Source: Oceanicola sp.
GTDB taxonomy: Bacteria > Pseudomonadota > Alphaproteobacteria > Rhodobacterales > Rhodobacteraceae
Reading direction: 5' to 3'
DNA length: 64,000 nucleotides
Assembly: GCA_022447275.1 (NCBI GenBank)
Contig: JAKVBK010000004.1
Coordinates: 62,001-126,000 of the forward strand
A model generated the notes under the pieces. That model was not told the DNA's origin and did no database searches. It saw only the letters and a list, made by a program, of their open reading frames with translations. Made by a program: the position numbers and the translations under genes. Position 1 is the stretch's first letter. The number at the start of each line of letters is the position of its first letter. Below, one piece after another: positions 51,596-60,966 of this stretch.

Positions 51596-52729
51596 TTAGC
51601 CGGGGCTCAGCCGGTAGATCGCGCCATTGCCGACGCTCATCACCCAAATCGTGCCGTCTGGGGCCTCGCGCAGATCCCGCACACGGGCGGTTTCTGGCCA
51701 TTGCATGCGCTCGACCTCTCGCAAACCATTTGCAGGGCCCGCGAGGCGCGAAATCAGGTCAAACTTGAGAGAGCCAACAAAGATGTGCCCCGCCCATTGC
51801 GGCCATAGCTTGCCCGAATAGATCATCATTCCCGACGGCGCGATGGATGGATCCCAGTAATGCGCGGGCTGTTCGAGGCCGGGCTTGGCAGTACCTTCCC
51901 CAATTTTTGCGCCGGAATAGTGGCGTCCGTAAGAAATGACGGGCCAGCCATAGTTCGCCCCAGCCGCCAAAAGATTGACTTCGTCGCCGCCCCGCGCGCC
52001 GTGCTCCACCACCCAGATGCGTCCTTGTTGATCCATTGCGGCGCCTTGGGGATTGCGGTGGCCATAGGTGTAGATGCCCGGACGTGCGCCCGCCTGCCCT
52101 TTAAACGGATTGTCTGCGGGGATTGCGCCATCTCGGGCCACACGCACGACAGAGCCATTTTCAACACCCAGATCCTGAGCGCTTGGCCGATCGCCGCGAT
52201 CGCCGATTGTCAGATAGAGGTGCCCGTCCCGGCCTTCGACGATGCGACTGCCGAAGTGGCGCCCGCCGGAACTGCCGGGGGCCAACTCAAAAATCACCTC
52301 TACGCTCTCAAGCCTGCGGGCATCATCCGACAAACGCCCGCGCGCCAGCGCGGTGCCCTCACCAGCGCGGCCCTGAGGTTTGACGAAACTCAGGAAGATT
52401 TCGCGCGTTGTGGCGAAATCGCGCGGCACCAGAACATCCAAGAGGCCCCCCTGCCCTGCATCACGCACCTCCGGCACGCCCTCTATCTCTGAGATCGTGC
52501 CGCCTGCATCGCGGTGCAAAAGTCGGCCATCGCGCTCTGTGATCAGCATGCCGCCCCCTGGCAGGAACGCCATGGCCCAGGGCGTATCGAGCCCCGAGAC
52601 GATCTGTTGCACCTGAACAGCGCCGGCAGAACTGTCGCGACTCACTGTCTGTGCAGCCAGAAAATCTGCAGCATTGATCAGCGATAAAGACATCAAAACA
52701 GCCAGCACATGGCGACGTGAATTCAGCAT
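51596..52729 (-). CDS. PQQ-dependent sugar dehydrogenase (soluble glucose/sorbosone dehydrogenase family)
   Basis: A 377-residue secreted beta-propeller. A signal peptide covers about residues 1-27 (VLMSLSLINAADFLAAQ). The propeller shows LDTPWAMAFLPGGGMLITER near 47, SSGGRHFGSRIVEG near 152, TYGHRNPQGAAMDQQG near 223 and VVEHGARGGDEVN near 242. These are hallmarks of the soluble aldose sugar dehydrogenase (Asd/YliI) family. It would oxidise aldoses in the periplasm with PQQ. The start at 52729 is chosen because it opens the signal peptide; the open frame runs on into the divergent transporter gene and is spurious there. Confidence 0.88.
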   Translation of the reverse strand: MLNSRRHVLAVLMSLSLINAADFLAAQTVSRDSSAGAVQVQQIVSGLDTPWAMAFLPGGGMLITERDGRLLHRDAGGTISEIEGVPEVRDAGQGGLLDVLVPRDFATTREIFLSFVKPQGRAGEGTALARGRLSDDARRLESVEVIFELAPGSSGGRHFGSRIVEGRDGHLYLTIGDRGDRPSAQDLGVENGSVVRVARDGAIPADNPFKGQAGARPGIYTYGHRNPQGAAMDQQGRIWVVEHGARGGDEVNLLAAGANYGWPVISYGRHYSGAKIGEGTAKPGLEQPAHYWDPSIAPSGMMIYSGKLWPQWAGHIFVGSLKFDLISRLAGPANGLREVERMQWPETARVRDLREAPDGTIWVMSVGNGAIYRLSPG

Positions 52730-52919
52730 GAAGGCCTCCGGTTGTAACGCGTTCGAGCAACTGCAATCAAACCACGAAGTGGACGTTGCGTCAGCCTCAG
52801 AAAGGCACAACCAATCTTCAAAAACCTGTGTCGGACCGGTTCGGACCTTCTTTCCTTTCCCCCGTGACGACTCTAAGCTGCCCACCGGACGCTTAAGATC
52901 CGAAATAGGGAGATCTCTT

Positions 52920-54110
52920 ATGAAAAAGCTGCTCGCTGCCACAACGGCCGCCGCACTGATGGGCACCACCGCATTTGCCGGTGGCCATTCCGAAGTCAAA
53001 ATTGGCGTTATCCTGGGCTTTACCGGCCCAATTGAATCGCTGACGCCCCAGATGGCATCCGGTGCCGAACTTGCAATGGCGGAAGTCACCGAAGCGAAGT
53101 CTCTGCTGGGCGGCGCCGCGGTTACGCCGGTGCGCGCAGACAGCACCTGTGTGGATGCCGCTGCCGCGACAGCCGCCGCTGAACGCCTGATCACCTCCGA
53201 AGGTGTCAAAGGCATCATGGGCGCAGACTGCTCCGGTGTGACCGGCGCGATCCTGTCCAACGTGGCGCTTGCCAACGGCGTCGTGATGATCTCGCCTTCC
53301 GCCACTTCGCCGGGCCTGTCGACCGCCGAAGACAACGGCCTGTTCTTCCGCACCGCGCCTTCCGACGCCCGCCAGGGTGTTGTGATGACCGAAGTGCTGA
53401 TGGAAGAAGGCATCAAGGAAGTCGCCCTGACCTACACCAATAACGACTACGGCAAGGGCCTGGCCGACAGCTTCCAAGCTGCGTTTGAGGCAGCTGGCGG
53501 CACCGTGACGATCTCAGCCGCCCATGAGGATGGCAAGGCAGACTACTCTGCCGAAGTTGGCGCACTGGCGTCTGCGGGTGGCGATCGTCTTGTCGTGGCA
53601 GGCTATGTCGACCAGGGCGGCTCTGGCATCGTGCGCGCTGCGCTTGATTCCGGCGCCTTCGACACGTTCCACTTCCCCGATGGCATGATCTCTGCGGCGC
53701 TCGAGGAAAACTTCGGGGACGAAATTGACGGCTCCACCGGTCAGCACCCGGGCACCGACAGCCCCGGCGCCGCCCGCTTTGCGGAAATGGTTGGCGATGC
53801 GTTTGACGCCACTTCGCCTTTCGCTCCGGAAAGCTATGACGCTGCAGCGCTGATCATGTTGGCCATGCAGGCGGCCGGTTCCGCAGAGCCGGGCGACTAC
53901 AAAGACAAGGTCATGATGGTGGCCAACGCGCCGGGCGAGCAAATCTTCCCCGGTGAGCTGGCCAAGGCTATGGAGATTCTCTCCAACGGCGGCGACATCG
54001 ACTATGTCGGTGCAACCGCTGTGGAGCTGATCGGCCCCGGCGAAAGCGCTGGCAACTACCGTCAGGTCACCGTGGAAGGTGGCAAGATCACTACGGTTCA
54101 GTACCGCTGA
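52920..54110 (+). CDS. HAAT-family ABC transporter substrate-binding protein (LivJ-like)
   Basis: A 396-residue type I periplasmic binding protein with a clear signal peptide MKKLLAATTAAALMGTTAFA. The mature chain has IGVILGFTGPIESLTPQMASGAELA, and two cysteines (STCVDAA and GADCSGVTGA) placed like the LivJ disulfide. The ligand is probably an amino acid or similar small amphiphile, but it cannot be named. It opens the five-gene plus-strand operon. A large hairpin follows it. The gene is divergent from the PQQ dehydrogenase with 190 bp between. Confidence 0.92.
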   Translation: MKKLLAATTAAALMGTTAFAGGHSEVKIGVILGFTGPIESLTPQMASGAELAMAEVTEAKSLLGGAAVTPVRADSTCVDAAAATAAAERLITSEGVKGIMGADCSGVTGAILSNVALANGVVMISPSATSPGLSTAEDNGLFFRTAPSDARQGVVMTEVLMEEGIKEVALTYTNNDYGKGLADSFQAAFEAAGGTVTISAAHEDGKADYSAEVGALASAGGDRLVVAGYVDQGGSGIVRAALDSGAFDTFHFPDGMISAALEENFGDEIDGSTGQHPGTDSPGAARFAEMVGDAFDATSPFAPESYDAAALIMLAMQAAGSAEPGDYKDKVMMVANAPGEQIFPGELAKAMEILSNGGDIDYVGATAVELIGPGESAGNYRQVTVEGGKITTVQYR

Positions 54111-54132
54111 TCCGGTTTGAGTAAACACACAG

Positions 54133-54164
54133 GCGGCGGGAGACGGACATCCGTTTCCCGCCGC
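54133..54164 (+). repeat. Strong hairpin after the LivJ-like gene
   Basis: GCGGCGGGAGACGGA and TCCGTTTCCCGCCGC form a 15-bp stem with one G-T pair and a two-base loop, 22 bases past the stop. It lacks a T-run. It probably stabilises the binding-protein mRNA or lowers read-through into the ATPase and permease genes. Confidence 0.65.
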
Positions 54165-54233
54165 TTGACGTATCGGCCGCAAGGCCATGTGTCCGGGCAC
54201 ATGTGAGGATCGGGCACGAATGGGGGATAACAC

Positions 54234-55016
54234 GTGATCACCGTAGAAAATCTGCGCAAGACCTTCGGGGGCTTTCACGCAGTGGATGGCGCAAGCCTGA
54301 CGATCGAGGAAGGCTCGATCACCGGTCTGATCGGACCGAACGGCGCCGGAAAAACAACCCTTTTCAATGTTGTTGCTGGCGTTTTGCCACCCACGGAGGG
54401 GCGCGTCACGATGGCCGGAGAAGATATCACCGGGCTGCCGCCGCATACCCTGTTTCACAAAGGGCTATTGCGCACGTTCCAGATCGCCCATGAGTTCAGC
54501 TCGATGACCGTGCGCGAAAACCTGATGATGGTGCCCGCAAGCCAATCCGGCGAGACGCTCTGGAACGCCTGGTTCCGCCGCGGGCGGATTGCCAGCGAAG
54601 AGCAACGCCTGGCCCAAAAGGCGGACGAGGTGCTCGCGTTTCTCACCATTGATCATCTGGCCGAGGAAAAGGCCGGAAACCTCTCAGGCGGCCAGAAAAA
54701 GCTGCTGGAGTTGGGGCGCACGATGATGGTGGATGCACGGATCGTTTTTCTCGATGAGGTTGGCGCGGGTGTGAACCGGACCCTGCTCAATACCATTGGA
54801 GATGCGATTGTGCGCTTGAACAAGGAGCGTGGCTACACGTTCTGCATGATCGAGCACGATATGGATTTCATCAAGCGTCTGTGTGACCCGGTGATCGTGA
54901 TGGCGGAGGGCAAAGTTCTCGCGCAAGGCACGGCAACGCAGATCATGCAGAACGAGCAGGTAATCGAGGCCTATCTGGGCACCGGTTTGAAGAACAAGGC
55001 GGCTGCAGGCGCCTGA
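54234..55016 (+). CDS. HAAT-family ABC transporter ATP-binding protein (LivG-like)
   Basis: A 260-residue ATPase. Walker A GPNGAGKTTLFNVVAGV is near residue 36, signature LSGGQKKLLELGRTMM near 149, Walker B IVFLDEVGAGVNR near 170 and IEHDMDFIKRLCDPVIVMAEG near 200, typical of LivG. The start codon is GTG with GGGGGAT about seven bases upstream. It works with the LivF-like and the two permease proteins encoded downstream. Confidence 0.94.
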   Translation: MITVENLRKTFGGFHAVDGASLTIEEGSITGLIGPNGAGKTTLFNVVAGVLPPTEGRVTMAGEDITGLPPHTLFHKGLLRTFQIAHEFSSMTVRENLMMVPASQSGETLWNAWFRRGRIASEEQRLAQKADEVLAFLTIDHLAEEKAGNLSGGQKKLLELGRTMMVDARIVFLDEVGAGVNRTLLNTIGDAIVRLNKERGYTFCMIEHDMDFIKRLCDPVIVMAEGKVLAQGTATQIMQNEQVIEAYLGTGLKNKAAAGA

Positions 55017-55021
55017 CAGGA

Positions 55022-55075
55022 GCGGCGGGGGGGCCAGCCCCCGCGACCCCCGGAGTATTTCCGCCAAGATGAGAC
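55022..55075 (+). repeat. Rhodobacteraceae-type dispersed intergenic element
   Basis: The gap between the two ATPase genes holds GGGGGGGCCAGCCCCC (a hairpin), then CCCCCGGAGTATTTCCGCCAAGATGA (in parts: CCCCCGGAGTATTT and CCGCCAAGATGA). This closely follows an intergenic sequence I recall as very frequent in Rhodobacteraceae genomes, usually read as CCCGGAGTATTTTTGGCCAAGATGA. Its function is not established. Here it lies inside an operon. Confidence 0.65.
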
Positions 55076-55104
55076 TGGCGGCACAAGAGGTGGGTAAGAA
55101 GAAG

Positions 55105-55818
55105 ATGGCAGAGCCCTATTTGATCGGGGATGCAATGACCGGAGGATATGGCAGCGGTGCCGATATCCTGCACGGGTGCACCATTGCCGTGGAGAAAGGC
55201 CAGATCGCGGTGATCGTTGGCCCCAATGGCGCCGGCAAGTCCACGGCGATGAAAGCGGTGTTCGGAATGCTGAATGTGCGCGAAGGCGCCGTGCGCCTTG
55301 CGGGAGAGGACATCACCGCCTTGACGCCTCAGGCCCGCGTGGCGAAAGGCATGGCATTCGTCCCTCAGACACAGAATATCTTCACCTCGCTGACGGTGGA
55401 GGAAAACCTGGAAATGGGGGCGTTTTTGCGCCGCGATGACATCACCGAGACGATGGAGCAGGTGTACGGCCTGTTTCCTATCCTGCGTGACAAGCGCCGT
55501 CAGCCTGCCGGTGAGTTGTCAGGCGGGCAGCGCCAGCAGGTGGCCGTGGGCCGCGCATTGATGACCAAACCCTCGATCCTGATGCTGGATGAGCCCACAG
55601 CGGGTGTCTCGCCCATTGTGATGGATGAATTGTTTGATCGCATCATCGAAGTGGCGCGGACAGGGATTTCCATCTTGATGGTTGAGCAGAATGCCAAGCA
55701 GGCGCTCGACATTGCCGATATCGGCTACGTGCTGGTTCAGGGACGCAATGCCCACACAGGCACTGGCGAAGAACTGATCAACGATGCAGAGGTCCGCCGG
55801 ACCTTCCTGGGGGGCTGA
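55105..55818 (+). CDS. HAAT-family ABC transporter ATP-binding protein (LivF-like)
   Basis: A 237-residue ATPase. Walker A GPNGAGKSTAMKAVFG is near residue 40, signature LSGGQRQQVAVGRALM near 138, Walker B ILMLDEPTAGVSP near 160, and VEQNAKQALDIADIGYVLVQG near 192 are as in LivF. The ATG at 55105 (MAEPYLI) is preferred; a start twelve codons earlier would use the ATGA of the dispersed repeat element. The LivH-like gene begins 4 bp later. Confidence 0.93.
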   Translation: MAEPYLIGDAMTGGYGSGADILHGCTIAVEKGQIAVIVGPNGAGKSTAMKAVFGMLNVREGAVRLAGEDITALTPQARVAKGMAFVPQTQNIFTSLTVEENLEMGAFLRRDDITETMEQVYGLFPILRDKRRQPAGELSGGQRQQVAVGRALMTKPSILMLDEPTAGVSPIVMDELFDRIIEVARTGISILMVEQNAKQALDIADIGYVLVQGRNAHTGTGEELINDAEVRRTFLGG

Positions 55819-55822
55819 TCCG

Positions 55823-56836
55823 ATGGTCGATATTCTCAATGCAATCGTCGCGCTGACCAATTTTGTGATCATTCCAGCCACTGCCTATGGCGCGCAGCTT
55901 GCGCTTGGCGCTTTGGGCGTGACCCTGATCTATGGCATCCTGCGCTTTTCAAACTTTGCCCATGGCGACACCATGGCCTTCGGGGCAATGGTGACGATCC
56001 TGTTCACATGGTGGTTCCAGTCCATGGGCATTTCGTTGGGGCCGCTGCCCACGGCGCTTTTGGCGCTGCCGCTTGGCATCATTTTCACCTCAGGCTTGCT
56101 GCTTGCCACGGATAGGGTCGTTTATCGGTTTTACCGGCAACAAAAAGCAAAGCCGGTGATCCTTGTGATCGTTTCCATGGGTGTGATGTTCGTCCTGAAC
56201 GGTTTGGTGCGCTTCATCATCGGCCCCAATGACCAGCGCTTTGCCGATGGGGAACGCTTCATCATCTCGGCCCGTGACTTCAAGGAGTGGTCGGGATTGC
56301 GCGAGGGGCTTGCGTTCAAGACCAGCCAAGGCCTGACCATTGTTGTGGCATTCATCTGCGTTATAGCGCTTTTCTGGTTTCTGAACCGTACCCGTACCGG
56401 CAAATCCATGCGGGCGTTTTCGGACAATGAGGATCTTGCGCTGCTGTCCGGCATCAACCCCGAACGCGTGGTGATGGTGACGTGGCTGATCGTGGCGGCG
56501 CTGGCCACAGTGGCGGGCGTGCTCTACGGGCTCGACAAATCCTACAAGCCCTTCACCTACTTCCAATTGCTGCTCCCGATATTTGCCTCTGCCGTTGTCG
56601 GCGGGCTGGGCAGCCCCTTGGGGGCGATCGGTGGCGGCTTTGTCATCGCGTTCTCAGAAGTCACCATCACCTATGCATTCAAGAAGGTGCTGACCTATCT
56701 GATGCCAGAACAGCTGGAGCCTGATGGCCTCGTGCAACTGCTGAGCACGGATTACAAATTCGCCGTCAGCTTTGCGATCCTGGTGATCGTGCTGCTGTTC
56801 AAGCCCACCGGTCTGTTCAAGGGGCAATCCATATGA
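55823..56836 (+). CDS. HAAT-family ABC transporter permease (LivH-like)
   Basis: A 337-residue inner-membrane permease with about eight hydrophobic segments. ALGALGVTLIYGILRFSNFAHGD near residue 27 is the family hallmark, RTRTGKSMRAFSDNEDLALLSGI near 190 is the ATPase-contacting loop, and VVGGLGSPLGAIGGGFVIAF near 258 follows. It forms the channel with the LivM-like protein. Its stop overlaps the next start (ATGA). Confidence 0.94.
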   Translation: MVDILNAIVALTNFVIIPATAYGAQLALGALGVTLIYGILRFSNFAHGDTMAFGAMVTILFTWWFQSMGISLGPLPTALLALPLGIIFTSGLLLATDRVVYRFYRQQKAKPVILVIVSMGVMFVLNGLVRFIIGPNDQRFADGERFIISARDFKEWSGLREGLAFKTSQGLTIVVAFICVIALFWFLNRTRTGKSMRAFSDNEDLALLSGINPERVVMVTWLIVAALATVAGVLYGLDKSYKPFTYFQLLLPIFASAVVGGLGSPLGAIGGGFVIAFSEVTITYAFKKVLTYLMPEQLEPDGLVQLLSTDYKFAVSFAILVIVLLFKPTGLFKGQSI

Positions 56837-58155
56837 AGAATGCTCTCCTCTTTGGGCTGGTTGCCCTTCTCTTCCTTGGCACAGGCCTGTTCCAATCCTG
56901 GAATGTTGCCCTGTCAATTTTCAACATGGCTCTGATTTCTGCGATCCTTGCACTCGGTGTGAACATGCAGTGGGGCTTTGCCGGGCTTTTCAACATTGGC
57001 ATCATGGGCTTCGTTGCCCTCGGGGGGCTGGCGGCTGTGCTGGTCTCGATGCCGACGACGACAGAGGCCTGGACGGCGGGCGGGCCGCGCGTTTTGCTGT
57101 CGCTGGTGTTTGGGGCGCTGACCGTGGTGGGCGCCATTCTGATCCGCACCCGTATGGCCCCGGGACGCTTACGCACAATCCTGTTTCTGAGCTTCCTGAT
57201 TGGCGGTTTCATCCTGTATCGCGCCCTGTTTGACCCGGCCCGAGACGCCATCGAGGCGGTCAACCCGGCGGCAACAGGCTATCTCGGCGGCCTCAATAAC
57301 TGGGGCGAGGATTACCGCGACTACGGTTGGATGACGCTCGTGGCCTGGCCTGTTGGCGCGCTTTTGGCGGCTGGCGCGGCTTGGGTTGTGGGCAAGACAG
57401 CCCTTGGTTTGCGCTCTGACTATCTGGCGATCGCCACGCTGGGCATCTCAGAGATCGTGATTGCCATCCTCAAGAACGAAGACTGGATGAGCCGGGGCGT
57501 GAAGAACGTGATCGGCCTGCCGCGCCCCGTTCCCTATGAGATTGATCTGCAGCAGTCGGAAACCTTTGTGGAGCGGGCCAATGCGCTTGGCTTTGACGCG
57601 GTGACGGCCTCTTCCCTGTGGATCAAGCTTAACTACACGTTCCTCTTTGCGGTTATCCTGATCATCCTGCTGATCGGCGCGCAACGGGCCCTGAAATCCC
57701 CCTGGGGCCGGATGATGCGGGCCATTCGCGACAACGAGACCGCAGCAGAGGCCATGGGCAAGGATGTGACGCGGCGACATCTGCAGATCTTTGTTCTGGG
57801 CTCTGCAATTTGCGGGCTGGCCGGCGCAATGATGACAACCCTCGATGGGCAGTTGACGCCCTCTTCCTATCAGCCATTGCGATTTACCTTCCTGATCTGG
57901 GTGATGGTGATCGTGGGCGGATCAGGCAACAACTGGGGGGCAATCCTTGGCGGGTTCCTGATCTGGTGGCTCTGGATTCAGGTGGAGCCGCTGGGCGCTC
58001 TTCTCATGGAGTTCCTCACCTGGCCGTTGCCCGAAGACAGCGCGCTGAAGGCCCATCTGCTCGACAGTGTGCAGCACATGCGCTTGCTCACGATGGGGGT
58101 CATCTTGCTCTTGGTCTTGCGGTTCTCGCCGAGGGGGCTGATCCCGGAACGCTGA
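56833..58155 (+). CDS. HAAT-family ABC transporter permease (LivM-like)
   Basis: A 440-residue permease with about ten membrane segments. AILALGVNMQWGFAGLFNIGIMGFVALGG near residue 37 and SDYLAIATLGISEIVIAIL near 196 are LivM hallmarks. SPWGRMMRAIRDNETAAEAMGKD near 290 is the cytoplasmic coupling loop. An insert of roughly 60 residues between the first and second halves lengthens it compared with E. coli LivM (425). It ends the operon; a terminator follows. Confidence 0.94.
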   Translation: MKNALLFGLVALLFLGTGLFQSWNVALSIFNMALISAILALGVNMQWGFAGLFNIGIMGFVALGGLAAVLVSMPTTTEAWTAGGPRVLLSLVFGALTVVGAILIRTRMAPGRLRTILFLSFLIGGFILYRALFDPARDAIEAVNPAATGYLGGLNNWGEDYRDYGWMTLVAWPVGALLAAGAAWVVGKTALGLRSDYLAIATLGISEIVIAILKNEDWMSRGVKNVIGLPRPVPYEIDLQQSETFVERANALGFDAVTASSLWIKLNYTFLFAVILIILLIGAQRALKSPWGRMMRAIRDNETAAEAMGKDVTRRHLQIFVLGSAICGLAGAMMTTLDGQLTPSSYQPLRFTFLIWVMVIVGGSGNNWGAILGGFLIWWLWIQVEPLGALLMEFLTWPLPEDSALKAHLLDSVQHMRLLTMGVILLLVLRFSPRGLIPER

Positions 58156-58182
58156 GACAGGCGCATCTCTGAGCATAAAAAT

Positions 58183-58215
58183 GGGCGGCGGATCCTCGAT
58201 CCTGCCGCCCTTTTC
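58183..58215 (+). terminator. Terminator after the LivM-like gene
   Basis: GGGCGGCGGATC and GATCCTGCCGCCC pair with one mismatch or bulge, followed by TTTT. It lies 28 bp after the stop and also fits the convergent carboxypeptidase gene less well. Confidence 0.7.
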
Positions 58216-58251
58216 GTTTGCCCGATCTGCGGAATTGGCCCGCGGCCCGCT

Positions 58252-59730
58252 CTACAGGTCGTAGAGCGCGGTGAACTTGTCTTCCAGATAGCTGAGCAAG
58301 GGGGCCACATCTGGCGCTGCCCCAGTGGCCCGGGTGATCAGATCAACGGGTTCGTACAGTCCGCCATGCTGCTGGATGTTTTCGCGCAACCACGCCAAGG
58401 CCTTTGAAGGATCGCCTTGGGCAAGATCTGCATCAAGGTCTGGCACTGCCTTGCGCATCGCCACGTTCAGGCAACCCGCATAGACATTGCCAAGGGTGTA
58501 AGTCGGGAAATACCCAAACAGCCCGAAAGACCAATGCACATCTTGCAGCACACCGTTTGAAGGCTTGTCGACCTTGTAGCCAAAGTCAGCCTCAAAACGG
58601 GTATTCCAGGCGTCCTCAAGATCTTCCACCTCAAGGGTGCCCCCAATCAGCGCGCGTTCCAGATCATAGCGCAGCATGACATGCAGGTTGTACTGCACCT
58701 CATCGGCCTCTGTGCGGATATAGCCTTTGCGCAGCGTGTTTACCGCCCGCCCGAACGCCTCGGGCGTTTCTATTCCGATATCACCAAAGCGATCACGCAA
58801 TTGGCCGAACAGCCAGCCCGTGAAAGGCACAGAGCGGCCAAGCTGGTTTTCGTAGATCCGGCTTTGGCTTTCATGCACGCCCATGGATACGCCCGCGCCA
58901 AGCGGTGTCAGCGCGTAGGCCGCATCAATGCCCTGTTCATAGGCGGCGTGGCCGACCTCGTGGATCGTCGAGTAGAGACAATTGAAAGGATCTGAGGGGT
59001 CTGTGCGGGTGGTGATCCGCACATCCGTCCCAGAGCCTGACGAAAACGGATGCACAGACTTGTCGACGCGCCCGCGCGTCATGTCATAGCCGAAAGCCTG
59101 CGCGATCTGTTCTGACATCGCCATCTGTTGGGTTTCATCAAAATGCCCGCTCAGCCCTTCCGGGCGCGGAGCCGCCATGATCCGTTCGCGCAGGGAGACA
59201 AGGCCCGGGCGCAGAGCGTCGAACATGGCTGTGATCTGTGCGGATGTGGTGCCCGGCTCATAGTCGAGCAGCAGGGCATCATAGAGCGCGTCCGGACCTT
59301 CGCTCTCAGCCAGACAGGCTGCCTTTTCGCGCTGCAGCGCAATGATCCGCTTCAGGGCAGGCAGGAACGCCGCCACATCGTCATTGGCCCGGGCTTCAGC
59401 CCAAATGCCCTGCCCCCGGCTGGTTTCGCCTGCGATGTCGCGCGCCAGTGTTTCGGGTATTTTGACAGCCCGGTCATAGCTGCGCTGGATAAGGCGTAAT
59501 TGCGCAGCCTCAACCGCGCCATGCGCTTCGGCCTGCGACAGCCACGTGCCAACGCGCGGGTCCGTTCGGCGGGCATGCAACATAGCCGACATGGCCGACA
59601 TTTCTTCGGCCCGTTGCTCTGCTGCGCCGCGGGGCATCATGGTTTCCTGGTCCCAACCCAGACGGCCCGCCACTTCTCCCAAGGCGCAGCTGTCGCGTGT
59701 GAATGCCATCAGCTCATCATAGGCTGTCAT
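58252..59730 (-). CDS. M32 family metallocarboxypeptidase
   Basis: A 492-residue cytosolic zinc carboxypeptidase of the Taq/Pfu type. The zinc motif HEVGH is at residues 257-261, with the family regions HPF (227-229), DVRIT (236-240), the downstream metal glutamate region GVHESQSRIYEN near 288 and IRTEADEVQYNLHVMLRY near 345. It trims C-terminal residues from peptides. It starts 3 bp after the ctaA stop, so it is probably co-transcribed with trmJ-ctaA. Confidence 0.94.
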   Translation of the reverse strand: MTAYDELMAFTRDSCALGEVAGRLGWDQETMMPRGAAEQRAEEMSAMSAMLHARRTDPRVGTWLSQAEAHGAVEAAQLRLIQRSYDRAVKIPETLARDIAGETSRGQGIWAEARANDDVAAFLPALKRIIALQREKAACLAESEGPDALYDALLLDYEPGTTSAQITAMFDALRPGLVSLRERIMAAPRPEGLSGHFDETQQMAMSEQIAQAFGYDMTRGRVDKSVHPFSSGSGTDVRITTRTDPSDPFNCLYSTIHEVGHAAYEQGIDAAYALTPLGAGVSMGVHESQSRIYENQLGRSVPFTGWLFGQLRDRFGDIGIETPEAFGRAVNTLRKGYIRTEADEVQYNLHVMLRYDLERALIGGTLEVEDLEDAWNTRFEADFGYKVDKPSNGVLQDVHWSFGLFGYFPTYTLGNVYAGCLNVAMRKAVPDLDADLAQGDPSKALAWLRENIQQHGGLYEPVDLITRATGAAPDVAPLLSYLEDKFTALYDL

Positions 59731-59733
59731 GTC

Positions 59734-60876
59734 TCAAATTCCTTCACGAATGGAGCCCGCCACCGGGTAGCGAGACAGGAAACGGGCGCGCAGAATGGCC
59801 ACCCAAAGCACCACGGCCAAGGCCTGGTGGAAAATCGCGATCTGAAGCGGCGCCTGATAGAGCACCGTGACGATCCCCAACACGACCTGACCGAACAGCA
59901 GCACCATCATCCAGTGATAGGCCATGCGCGTGCGGCCATGGGCGGATTGGCGGCCCCTCAGCCAAACAACACCTGCAAAGATCAGCGCGATATACGCAAG
60001 AATGCGGTGAATGAACTGCACCAGACCGGCGTTCTCAAAGAAGTTGCGCCAGACCGGCTCGATGTCAAAGGGGAATGGCGGAAGGAACCCTCCGGCCATG
60101 AGCGGCCAATCATTATAGGTGCGTCCGGCATCGATCCCGGCCACCAATGCGCCCACAAGGATCTGCAGAAAGACAAGATGCAACAGGCCAGTGCTCATCC
60201 CCCAAAGCTTTGGCTCACCTGCGCGGCGGGCCTGCATCAGATCCCGTTCCGGGCGGCCGATCTTGAGATAGAACCATGCGATGAGGCCCAAGATCACAAA
60301 CGCCAGGCCCAAATGGGTTGCCAACCGGTACGAGGCCACATCCAGCATGGTGCCGGTCAGGCCTGAGGCCACCATCCACCAGCCAATTGCGCCCTGCAAA
60401 CCACCCAGAAGGCCAAGAACAAAGAGCCGCGTTGTCCATCCAGCCGGGATGGCCCGAAACAGCAAAAAGCCAAAGAAGCCAATCGCCCAGACAAGCCCAA
60501 TGACGCGGCCCAATTGCCTGTGACCCCATTCCCACCAGTAGATCACCTTGAACTCGGACAGAGACATGCCCTTGTTCTGCAACTGGTATTCCGGGATCTG
60601 CTTGTACTTTTCAAATTCGCTGTCCCAGGTGGCTGCATCCATTGGAGGCAAGGCCCCCATGATCGGATTCCATTCCGTGATCGACAGGCCGCTATCGGTC
60701 AGACGGGTCAGGCCACCCACGGCGATCATCAGGAAAACCAGCCCGAACAAAATACCGAGCCAGACGCGGATCGCGCCGCGCGCGCCATTGCGCCCCCGGT
60801 CAATCGTGCCGGTTACGGGTGCCGCCTTGGGGGTGCTGGCATCTACTTCTTCGAAGAGCTTGCGTTGCTGGGCCAT
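59734..60876 (-). CDS. ctaA: Heme A synthase (COX15/CtaA family)
   Basis: A 380-residue inner-membrane enzyme that oxidises the C8 methyl of heme O to give heme A for cytochrome aa3 oxidase. About eight membrane segments are visible. VGGLTRLTDSGLSITEWNPIMG near residue 58 and the conserved YWWEWGHRQLGRVIGLVW near 112 carry a heme-ligand histidine. QFIHRILAYIAL near 288 and FHQALAVVLWVAILRAR near 350 supply others. Length and pattern fit the alphaproteobacterial type 2 class. The trmJ gene lies 90 bp upstream. Confidence 0.96.
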   Translation of the reverse strand: MAQQRKLFEEVDASTPKAAPVTGTIDRGRNGARGAIRVWLGILFGLVFLMIAVGGLTRLTDSGLSITEWNPIMGALPPMDAATWDSEFEKYKQIPEYQLQNKGMSLSEFKVIYWWEWGHRQLGRVIGLVWAIGFFGFLLFRAIPAGWTTRLFVLGLLGGLQGAIGWWMVASGLTGTMLDVASYRLATHLGLAFVILGLIAWFYLKIGRPERDLMQARRAGEPKLWGMSTGLLHLVFLQILVGALVAGIDAGRTYNDWPLMAGGFLPPFPFDIEPVWRNFFENAGLVQFIHRILAYIALIFAGVVWLRGRQSAHGRTRMAYHWMMVLLFGQVVLGIVTVLYQAPLQIAIFHQALAVVLWVAILRARFLSRYPVAGSIREGI

Positions 60877-60966
60877 GACATACCTCTTGTCCGTCGGTTC
60901 GGAACCTATGGCGCTCCGGAAAGTTGGGCAAGCACATGCGACACTGGGAGCCGCCGTGCGGGGCCG

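Noticed and set aside
52730-53416. N-terminal extension of the PQQ dehydrogenase frame by 229 codons
   Set aside because: It lies antisense to the LivJ-like gene, and the proper start at 52729 opens a good signal peptide.
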